Positions 14,574 to 21,657 of a stretch of DNA of 27,705 bases are shown here, one piece after another. The stretch covers positions 1-27,705 of the forward strand of contig JAWXBW010000071.1 in the NCBI GenBank assembly GCA_034440395.1, read 5' to 3'. How positions within the stretch are numbered: the first letter of the stretch is position 1; each line of letters starts with the position of its first letter. Both the position numbers and the translations under genes were made by a program. The notes under the pieces are model-generated. The model saw only the letters and a list, made by a program, of their open reading frames with translations. It was not told the DNA's origin and did no database searches. Source of the DNA: JAAUTS01 sp034440395. GTDB lineage: Bacteria; Verrucomicrobiota; Verrucomicrobiia; Methylacidiphilales; JAAUTS01.

Positions 14574-17500
14574 AATTTTTTTCTATCCTCCTCTTGGGGC
14601 TGTTTGCCGTTCCCATCCTGAGTGCGAGCGAGCCTGAGCCAGTTTCCCTAGCTAGGCTTTCCACCAACCCGAGTGCGGCGGAGCTAAGTAGTAATGCGGC
14701 TTTACCCTTAGTCTGCATTGCTAGTTCGTCTTCTAATGAAAGCATTGCTCGGGCGGTGACTGCGTGGTTGGAACGAAGCACACCGGATGACTTTACCTCC
14801 TTGGAACAGTTCCTAGAAGAAGAGCCGCAATCCCCTTGGGCTCTCAGTGTGCGGGTGCAACTGGCCTATCATTACGATCAAGCGGGCTGGTTTACTAAGG
14901 CACAAGGGATGTATCAACAGGCATGGGATGCGGGAAAAAACCTCGTCAGCCCGGAGGGAGTGCTTTTGGCCAATAGTGCGGTGACAGGGCTGGCTCGGAG
15001 CAAGGCACGGGTCGGTGAGATGAACTCGTTAGAATCCATTTTGCAGGAAACGCAGGGGCGCATGTTTAGCGGAGCGAGCACGGAACAAATCTCTCAAGCC
15101 CGAGGCGGTCTGGATGAGATGAAGGTGCGGCCAGAAGTTTCCTTTAAATGCGGACCTTGGGCTTTGAGTAACGTGCAGAATAGTCGCGGGATAAATCCAG
15201 AGGCCTATTTTCAAACAATCGTTGATGTGACTTCACCGCCCACGGGATTTAATTTGGATCAAGTCTGGCAACTTTCTGAGCAACTAGGCATGAACATGCA
15301 AATGGCCTACCGCAGTGCGGGAGCTAGCCTCGTTACTCCCTGCGTGGCGCATTGGAAATTAAACCACTACGCGGCTATTACCAGTGTTGAGAATAATCGT
15401 TATCATGTGGAAGACCCGACTTTTGCTCAAGACTTTTGGGTGAGCGGGGCGGCCATTGAGGAGGAAGCCAGCGGCTACTTCCTGATTCCAGCGGGCAGTT
15501 TACCTCTAGGCTGGAGAGCGGTAGAAAGCGTCGAAGCCCAAGCAGTCTGGGGTAAAGGCAACACGGGTCGGCAGGACGATGGGGGCAGCGGTAAGCCCGA
15601 TCTAAAGAAGGGCGGTGGAGATAAGTGTAAGGGCATGGCAACCTATTCCTTTCACCTTATGTTGGTAAGTCTTTCCATCCAAGACAATCCCGTGGGCTAT
15701 CAACCCCCAATTGGCCCCTCGGCGGAGTTCACCGTTCATTATAGCCAACGTGAAGCCTATCAACCGAGCACCTTTACCTACAGTAATTTGGGACAAAAAT
15801 GGACTTTCGATTGGCTGGGATTTATTATCTATAATCCTAATAATAGTTCCCAAAAGGTGAAGCTCTACCAACCCGGCGGCGGCACTCAGGATTACAAGGG
15901 ATTTAGTGCTAGCAGTAACACTTCCACTTTAGGCCTGCATTCCCCCACCATCCTGACTCGCAGTGCAGGCACCGGCGTGATCAGCTTTACCCGAAAATTT
16001 GCCGATGGGAGCAGCGAGGTTTATGATCGGGATGACGGCATCGTGGTGGTGGGCGGGACATTAACCAAGCGAGCCTTTTTGCGTAAAATGATTGATCCTC
16101 AGGGCAACACCCTGACCTTTACCTATGATGCCCAGAACCGTATGATTGCAGCGACAGACGCCATAGGCCAAGTAACCACGATTGCTTATGAGAATGCTGA
16201 TCCGCTCAAGATTACTAAAGTGACCGATCCCTATGGGCGCAGTGCCGTCTTTGAGTACGCGGCGGGAAAACTCAGCCGTATTACTGACGTGATCGGGATC
16301 CAAAGCAGCTTCCTTTACACGGGAGACTTTATTAATTCCCTGACTACACCCTATGGCACGACAAGCTTTGCCTTTGGAGAAAGTGGCACCACCCGTTGGA
16401 TTGAGGGAACTGATCCGGCTGGGGCGAAGGAACGAGTAGAGTTCCGCCACGGTGCCCCTGGCATAGCCTCATCTGAGCCGAGCATCCCCAGTATTCCGGG
16501 CGTGTCCATTACCAACAACCACATGCAGTATCGTAACACCTTTTACTGGGACAAAAAAGCTATGGCAGAAGCTGCGGGAGACTACACTAAGGCCTACCTC
16601 TACCACTGGCTCCACACCAGCGAGAGCTGGACAAGTCGTGACCTAGAAAGTGAAAAAGCCCCCTTCTCGACAAGAGTTTGGTATCTATATTCTGGTCAAC
16701 CTAACTCCTATTTTGAAGGAAATTCCTCCCAAGCCACGAAAACAGCCCGCATCGTTGACCTTCCTGCTGGAGGCACGAGCACCCAGTTGACCCAACGAAG
16801 TTACAACCCGCAGGGGAACCTGACCGAAAAGACCGATCCCCTTGGGCGTAAGACCGTCTGGACTTATGAGGCCAACGGAATTGATTTACAGAGTATCAAA
16901 CAACAAGGTGTTACCGCTCTGGAAACTCAGGCTAGTCTTACGTGGACAGGCTCCCATTTGCTTAACAGCTATCAAGACGCAGCGGGTCAAATCACCAGCT
17001 ACACCTACAACGCCCAAGGCCAACTTTTAAGCTCGACCAATCCGCTGGGTCAAATCACCACGTGGGACTACGACACCAATGGGCGACTCCTCCATATCGA
17101 TGAGCCCCTCGCTGGAACCCAAGATCGCATCACCATGAGTTATGATAGCTTTGGGCGAGTCCGAACCTTGACCGATAAGGATGGCAGTGCTTACGTGACC
17201 GATTACGATGCCCTAGATCGAGTCACCCAAGTCACCTACCCAGATGGCAGCACCCGTCAAAACACTTATAATAAACTCGACCTCAGTGCCAGCAAAGATC
17301 GAGATGGCAACCGTGAAATGTTTGAGTGGAATGCTCTGCGACAACTCGTGAGCCAGCGCAACGGAGTCCTAGCTAAAACCAGCTATGAGTGGTGCCGCTG
17401 CGGAGGCTTAAAAAAACTCACCGACGCCGCAGGCAATGTCACCAATTGGACCCATGATGTGCAAGGCCGAGTCACCTCTAAAACCTACGCTGACGGCAAT

Positions 17501-19423
17501 GGGGAAACTTATACCTACGATAGTTCTGGACGGTTCCGTAACCAGACCGATGCTCTGGGGCAGATCAAAACCTATCGCTACGTGTTAGATGATCGGCTCA
17601 GCAGCCTAACCTACACCGCTGCGATCAATCCCACGGCTACTTTAAGTTATGTTTGGGACATTCGTTACCCTAGGTTGGAATCCATGACCGATGGCCTCGG
17701 CACGACAAGTTATACGTATCACAGTGTGACAGGTGGAGTGAACCTAGGGGCCGGGAGACTGGCTACGGTGGATGGGCCGCTCGCTAACGACACGGTTACG
17801 TGGCTTTACGACGCCTTAGGCCGCAGCGTGCAACGGTCGATTAATGGCAGCGTTAACAATGAAAGGATTACTCTGGATGCGGGTGGGAGGGTGGTCAGCA
17901 TCGCCAACAATCTCGGGGGCTTTAGCCATTTTTATGTTGGTGGAACGCAACGGCCAGCCTCCTTTAGATCTCCTAATGCGCTACGCCACTATTATGATTA
18001 TCTCCCCGTCACCCAAAACAGCCGACTAAAAACAATCCGCAATGAATTAGGAGGAGTAAATATTAGCCGCTTTGATTACACCTACTCTGCTGAAGGCCAA
18101 ATCTTACAATGGACGCAAGACCAAGGCAGTGCTAAGAATTGGAGCATGCAGTATGACGCCGCAAACCAGCTCAAATCCATAGATGTGACTGGGGCGACTC
18201 CTAGCCAAGAAGCCTACGGCTATGATGCGGTGGGAAACCTGACGCAAGTCCAAGTTAATAATCAGGTGCAGAGTCAACAGGCCAATAACCTTAATCAGTT
18301 AACTAGCACCAGCCCCGGAGGAAAACTGCGGGTGCGAGGCTCTACGAGCGAGCCTGCCGATGTTTACGTAAACGGGCAAGTAGCCCGCATGACAGATAGC
18401 ACCCATTTTGAAATCAACGTGGAGGTCAGCGTAGGCACCAACATCTTAAACGTGGCAGCTCAAGATGGCAGTGGAAACCGTAGAACAGAAAAGCATGAAG
18501 TGACCATAACCGGAGGCACGCCGCAAAGTTTAAGCTACGACCTAAACGGGAACATGACTAATAACGGACTAAACCAAAACTACCAATGGGACGCCGAGAA
18601 CCGTTTAATTAAACTAACCCAAGGCACCGACATAACAGAGTGGGTTTACAATGGACTGAGTCAACGTGTTCAAGAAAAGCTTAATGGAACCCTCACTAAA
18701 CAATGGGTCTGGGCAGGAGGCAATCAACCAGCAGAGGAACGAAACTCAACTAATGCTGTAACAAAAAGGTTCTTCGCCTACGGAGAAGAAGTCCCCGCGG
18801 CCATTGCTCCAGCGAACCAGCTTTATTATGCCAAAGATCATCTAGGAAGCATCCGTGAACTGGTGGACAGAAACCGAGGAGTCAGGGCTGTCTACAGCTA
18901 CGATACATGGGGAACCCGCACAAAACTCTCAGGTGATCTAGATACTGTAGTGGGATATACGGGGCATCATCATCATGCTGCTAGCAACTTAATCCTCACG
19001 ATGTATCGGGCTTACGACGCCGAGCTTGGGCGGTGGCTATCCAGAGATCCTATTGCTGAGCGTGGCGGAATTAACCTTTATGGATATGTGGGGAATGATC
19101 CGGTTAGTAAAATTGATTTGTATGGCCTTGAGCCAGGCTTCGGCTCTCCTGGTGGTGGTAGTCTTACAGATGATCAGAAAAAAGAGTTATTTGGCTATAC
19201 TGATGAAGAGTTAAAAAAAGAACGCAAAGGTGATAAAGAGATGATAGACGCTGCTAGTGATGTGGGAAAAAGTATTATTATCTCAGGTATTCCAGCTGCA
19301 AAAAGTTGGACGTTTATTGAAAAATTGGTTTGGACCGGGTGTAAATGGGTGGTTAAAAAAGTGTGGCAACTAACTGACCCTGGGGAAAAAGTCCCATCCC
19401 CTTCGACTAAACCCGAAAAATAA
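14570..19423 (+). CDS. secreted RHS-repeat polymorphic toxin with C39-like peptidase domain
   Basis: The 1617-aa product has a signal peptide (1-20, MKFFSILLLGLFAVPILSAS), then a TPR-like helical part (about 60-175). A peptidase C39-like domain follows (about 185-300) with C194 in KCGPWAL, H266 in LNHYAAI and D282 in VEDPTF. The H-to-D spacing of 16 and C-to-H spacing of 72 agree with the C39 family; the usual oxyanion Gln before the Cys is not evident. Then comes a long array of YD/RHS repeats, which form a sealed cocoon in characterised RHS proteins, interrupted by an Ig-like insert (about 1255-1315). The RHS core (DHLGSIREL at about 1423, GRWLSRDPI at 1487-1495, NLYGYVGNDP, DLYGL) ends at about 1520. 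The last 97 residues are a distinct tip with a hydrophobic stretch near 1560-1595, the presumed toxic part. The tip family is not recognised. Confidence 0.9.
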   Translation: MKFFSILLLGLFAVPILSASEPEPVSLARLSTNPSAAELSSNAALPLVCIASSSSNESIARAVTAWLERSTPDDFTSLEQFLEEEPQSPWALSVRVQLAYHYDQAGWFTKAQGMYQQAWDAGKNLVSPEGVLLANSAVTGLARSKARVGEMNSLESILQETQGRMFSGASTEQISQARGGLDEMKVRPEVSFKCGPWALSNVQNSRGINPEAYFQTIVDVTSPPTGFNLDQVWQLSEQLGMNMQMAYRSAGASLVTPCVAHWKLNHYAAITSVENNRYHVEDPTFAQDFWVSGAAIEEEASGYFLIPAGSLPLGWRAVESVEAQAVWGKGNTGRQDDGGSGKPDLKKGGGDKCKGMATYSFHLMLVSLSIQDNPVGYQPPIGPSAEFTVHYSQREAYQPSTFTYSNLGQKWTFDWLGFIIYNPNNSSQKVKLYQPGGGTQDYKGFSASSNTSTLGLHSPTILTRSAGTGVISFTRKFADGSSEVYDRDDGIVVVGGTLTKRAFLRKMIDPQGNTLTFTYDAQNRMIAATDAIGQVTTIAYENADPLKITKVTDPYGRSAVFEYAAGKLSRITDVIGIQSSFLYTGDFINSLTTPYGTTSFAFGESGTTRWIEGTDPAGAKERVEFRHGAPGIASSEPSIPSIPGVSITNNHMQYRNTFYWDKKAMAEAAGDYTKAYLYHWLHTSESWTSRDLESEKAPFSTRVWYLYSGQPNSYFEGNSSQATKTARIVDLPAGGTSTQLTQRSYNPQGNLTEKTDPLGRKTVWTYEANGIDLQSIKQQGVTALETQASLTWTGSHLLNSYQDAAGQITSYTYNAQGQLLSSTNPLGQITTWDYDTNGRLLHIDEPLAGTQDRITMSYDSFGRVRTLTDKDGSAYVTDYDALDRVTQVTYPDGSTRQNTYNKLDLSASKDRDGNREMFEWNALRQLVSQRNGVLAKTSYEWCRCGGLKKLTDAAGNVTNWTHDVQGRVTSKTYADGNGETYTYDSSGRFRNQTDALGQIKTYRYVLDDRLSSLTYTAAINPTATLSYVWDIRYPRLESMTDGLGTTSYTYHSVTGGVNLGAGRLATVDGPLANDTVTWLYDALGRSVQRSINGSVNNERITLDAGGRVVSIANNLGGFSHFYVGGTQRPASFRSPNALRHYYDYLPVTQNSRLKTIRNELGGVNISRFDYTYSAEGQILQWTQDQGSAKNWSMQYDAANQLKSIDVTGATPSQEAYGYDAVGNLTQVQVNNQVQSQQANNLNQLTSTSPGGKLRVRGSTSEPADVYVNGQVARMTDSTHFEINVEVSVGTNILNVAAQDGSGNRRTEKHEVTITGGTPQSLSYDLNGNMTNNGLNQNYQWDAENRLIKLTQGTDITEWVYNGLSQRVQEKLNGTLTKQWVWAGGNQPAEERNSTNAVTKRFFAYGEEVPAAIAPANQLYYAKDHLGSIRELVDRNRGVRAVYSYDTWGTRTKLSGDLDTVVGYTGHHHHAASNLILTMYRAYDAELGRWLSRDPIAERGGINLYGYVGNDPVSKIDLYGLEPGFGSPGGGSLTDDQKKELFGYTDEELKKERKGDKEMIDAASDVGKSIIISGIPAAKSWTFIEKLVWTGCKWVVKKVWQLTDPGEKVPSPSTKPEK
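18920..19046 (+). repeat. RHS-core direct repeat, copy 1
   Basis: This 127-bp segment of the full-length RHS gene aligns without gaps to 20317-20443 with 113 identical positions by hand count (89 percent). It includes an identical run of 32 nt (18947-18978) and one of 23 nt. It encodes the LSGDLDTVVGYTGHHHH part of the core directly upstream of the variable tip. Confidence 0.85.
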
Positions 19424-19446
19424 ATCTGAGATTATGAGAAAATTTT

Positions 19447-19782
19447 ATGATTGAAACGCATACTTGGATAACGAGTTGTATTTATCCTCTAGTTAATGGG
19501 CTTGCTGCAATTTTGTGGTATTTCGCCTACAAGAAAAAACCGTTGTTTAGCGGGTTTATTTTTTTGGCGTGTTCTTCTGGGCTATCTTTTTTTATCAGTC
19601 TTCTTTGGTTGATTCTCCGGGTACAACAACAGTTTGGATTGAAGCTAATCACCAGTTCCATTTCACGTGCTCTATGGGCTGTTCAGGCTGTGGCCGAATA
19701 TTGTTCCATAGCCCTGTTTGTTGTAGGAATAATTTTTGTAGTAAAAGAGTTAAAGGCTCCTCCTTCGAATGGAGCTAACTAA
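19447..19782 (+). CDS. small three-TM membrane protein, candidate immunity protein
   Basis: The 111-aa product has three hydrophobic segments at about 10-28, 33-57 and 75-101, with a short hydrophilic tail (KELKAPPSNGAN). No family is recognised. It starts 23 bp after the RHS toxin gene on the same strand, exactly where RHS systems place the immunity gene for the adjacent tip. A membrane-embedded immunity protein would fit a tip that carries a hydrophobic segment and may act on membranes. The start at 19447 has only a weak GAGA upstream. Role inferred from position, not from sequence similarity. Confidence 0.6.
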   Translation: MIETHTWITSCIYPLVNGLAAILWYFAYKKKPLFSGFIFLACSSGLSFFISLLWLILRVQQQFGLKLITSSISRALWAVQAVAEYCSIALFVVGIIFVVKELKAPPSNGAN

Positions 19783-19869
19783 GCTGAGTTCAGGACAATT
19801 TCTATGGCCACGGATCTCCTTTTTCTACATGGTTTTGTGAAGTGCTAATAATTTTAGGGTAGACGTTTT

Positions 19870-20841
19870 TTGTTGTGGAAACCTTGCGGCCTCAGTGCCA
19901 GTGGAAGCATGAGCTACGATCTGGCGGGGAACATGCTGAGTAATGGACAAGGCCAGAGTTATCAATGGGATGCGGAGAAGAGGTTAACCAAGATTATTTA
20001 TAGCAGTAACGCCTCGACGGAGTTTTTCTACGATGGTAGAAGTAGAAGAGTGAAAGTGATTGAGAAAAACAGCTCTGAAGTAGTTCTTTCCGACCGTCGC
20101 ACCGTCTGGGCAGGAGGCAACCAACCTGCGGAGGAAAGAGATGCCAGTAACGTCGTGAAGATTCGCTATTTTGCCAACGGCGAACAAATACCTGCGGCTA
20201 GCGCACCAGCCAATAAGCTATTTTACACGAAGGATCATTTAAGTTCTGTGAGAGAGTTGACTGATAGCACGGGAGCTTTACGTGTGAGTTATAATTATGA
20301 CCTCTTTGGTAAGAGAACAAAACTTTCAGGTGATCTAGATACGGTAGTGGGATATACGGGGCATCATCATCATGCCGCAAGCGGCCTGATCCTCACGATG
20401 TATCGGGCTTATTACGCCGAGCTGGGAAGATGGCTATCCAGAGTTCCCATCGAAGACGTCTCTGGAGAAGTCCCAGAATTAGAGGAAGGGCCGAACCTTT
20501 ATGCTTATGTATTAAACGATCCTATGAATTTCACGGATACGTATGGATTGTCTCATGGCCCCAAAAAGCAGAGCACTGGAAAACTCAAAGGTGCCAAAAA
20601 AGAAAGTCACGAAAAGGGAATGTCTAGGCCCAAGGGAGGGGCACTCGGGGGAAAGCAAAAGCCCAATTTTGTTAGAGTCCCAAAAAGGCTTAATATTTTA
20701 GTACTATCAGTTGAAAGTGCTCTTGATGAAGTACTTAATTTGAATAATAATGGTTGTCCTCAGGGAACTACGCTCATGCCTATTGGTATAGATGATTGCG
20801 GTAATATTATTTATGATTGCAGAGGCTTTCCAATGGCATGA
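19870..20841 (+). CDS. orphan RHS core fragment with alternative C-terminal tip
   Basis: This 323-codon frame matches only the last part of the upstream RHS protein: SYDLAGN/YQWDAEKRL repeats, WAGGNQPAEE, KDHLSSVREL, GYTGHHHHAAS, GRWLSRVPI, NLYAYVLNDP and DTYGL, followed by a new tip of about 95 residues that is Lys/Gly-rich and ends with Cys-containing segments (DDCGN, DCRG). It lacks a signal peptide and nearly all of the repeat cocoon. The start is uncertain: TTG 19870 opens the frame and ATG 19909 is an alternative just ahead of the homology; neither has a good Shine-Dalgarno sequence. The Asp of the RDPI motif is Val here. Such displaced core-plus-tip cassettes are known in rhs loci as reservoirs for tip switching. 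Confidence 0.75.
   Translation: MLWKPCGLSASGSMSYDLAGNMLSNGQGQSYQWDAEKRLTKIIYSSNASTEFFYDGRSRRVKVIEKNSSEVVLSDRRTVWAGGNQPAEERDASNVVKIRYFANGEQIPAASAPANKLFYTKDHLSSVRELTDSTGALRVSYNYDLFGKRTKLSGDLDTVVGYTGHHHHAASGLILTMYRAYYAELGRWLSRVPIEDVSGEVPELEEGPNLYAYVLNDPMNFTDTYGLSHGPKKQSTGKLKGAKKESHEKGMSRPKGGALGGKQKPNFVRVPKRLNILVLSVESALDEVLNLNNNGCPQGTTLMPIGIDDCGNIIYDCRGFPMA
20317..20443 (+). repeat. RHS-core direct repeat, copy 2
   Basis: This is the second copy of the 127-bp repeat described at 18920-19046, located in the orphan cassette 1397 bp downstream in the same orientation. Differences cluster at synonymous or near-synonymous sites, except the DAEL-to-YAEL change; the RDPI-to-RVPI change lies just beyond the end. 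Confidence 0.85.
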
Positions 20842-21344
20842 AAAATAATCCCCGTTCAAAATTAAAAAAATTTGAATCTGCGCTTTTTAAAGGTTCTAAA
20901 TCGATGGGAAAGTGGATGGCTTTGAATTTTCAAGACCCTATTATTTTGAATAAATACGTTTGGTTGAATATAGGAATTTATCTTGAAAGATCTAATTCAA
21001 GAATAAAGCAAACTAGGGCACTTGAATACTATGAGTTTTCGCATAAGTTAGGATGCAATTATTCTTGTCTGAGATTTGCGCATCTATCTTATTGGTTATT
21101 TGAAAGAGACAAAAAAAACGTATCAAATGTTATAGCGAAAAAAGCTTATGTTTTATGTAAAAAAGCCGAGAAGACTTTGGCTTCAGAACAAAAAGCGGAG
21201 GCTATAAATTTGCTTGGATGCTTTCACTTTACAGGATTTGGTTGCACCAAGAACCTCACTAAATCAATAAGATATTACAAACAAGCCTCCAAGCTCGGGA
21301 ATAATACTGCTAAGCTTAATCTGTCCAATTTTAACATTTTATAG
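20838..21344 (+). CDS. Sel1-like repeat protein, candidate immunity protein
   Basis: The 168-aa basic, helical product has a C-terminal Sel1-type repeat: EAINLLGCFHFTGFGCTKNL followed by KSIRYYKQASKLGNNTAKLNL, and an earlier degenerate unit (ALEYYEFSHKLGCNYSCLRFAHL). The ATG at 20838 overlaps the stop of the orphan RHS cassette (ATGA), so the two are translationally coupled; the frame is open slightly further upstream, to 20817. No signal peptide is seen, so it should be cytoplasmic. Gene order and coupling suggest immunity to the orphan tip; Sel1/ankyrin-like proteins are known as immunity proteins in other toxin loci. Base composition is clearly more A/T-rich than the neighbouring housekeeping genes. 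Confidence 0.6.
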   Translation: MKNNPRSKLKKFESALFKGSKSMGKWMALNFQDPIILNKYVWLNIGIYLERSNSRIKQTRALEYYEFSHKLGCNYSCLRFAHLSYWLFERDKKNVSNVIAKKAYVLCKKAEKTLASEQKAEAINLLGCFHFTGFGCTKNLTKSIRYYKQASKLGNNTAKLNLSNFNIL

Positions 21345-21562
21345 GATTAGATGATCTAACCAAAGAACCATTTATTGTAATCAAGGAAAGAAGGGGATGA
21401 GCCATAGATCGTTATAGTTGGTAGTAGAGTGGAGTGCCCCATATTTTAGGTCCAAAGCTAGCGGCAATTAAGTTATCGTGGCGGGATCATACTGGATAAT
21501 AGTTCCGAGCTCTACAAAATGACTCGTCGCTAGAGCGCTTTCCTTTAAATAGTTTAGGCTGT

Positions 21563-21595
21563 TAAAGAGCCTTGTCGTAGTGGAGGAACTCTTTA
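21563..21595 (+). promoter_or_regulatory. metG leader hairpin covering a Shine-Dalgarno sequence
   Basis: TAAAGAG plus CCT (21563-21572) pairs with AGG, two bulged A and CTCTTTA (21584-21595). The pairing takes up most of the GGAGGA motif (21582-21587). The rest of the 267-bp gap (21345-21611) shows no gene or RNA that I recognise. Confidence 0.45.
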
Positions 21596-21657
21596 TGGTG
21601 ATGGCTCCACTATGCCTTCTCCACGCTATACGATTACTACGGCCATTGATTATGTGA
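21595..21657 (+). other. short out-of-frame ORF overlapping the metG start
   Basis: ATG 21595 lies 7 nt after GGAGGA, the ideal distance, and opens a 20-codon frame (MVMAPLCLLHAIRLLRPLIM) ending in TGA at 21655-21657, inside metG in another frame. The metG ATG at 21612 is 24 nt from the same motif. It could be a regulatory overlapping ORF, or ribosomes may simply use the downstream start. Confidence 0.3.

Noticed and set aside
18961..18978. CATCATCATCAT (His4) as an engineered tag
   Set aside because: It is part of the RHS core motif GYTGHHHH, appears in both RHS copies and fits natural RHS variation.
21344..21361. Hairpin directly after the Sel1 gene as terminator
   Set aside because: Only 7 bp with a bulge and followed by A-rich sequence, without a T run.
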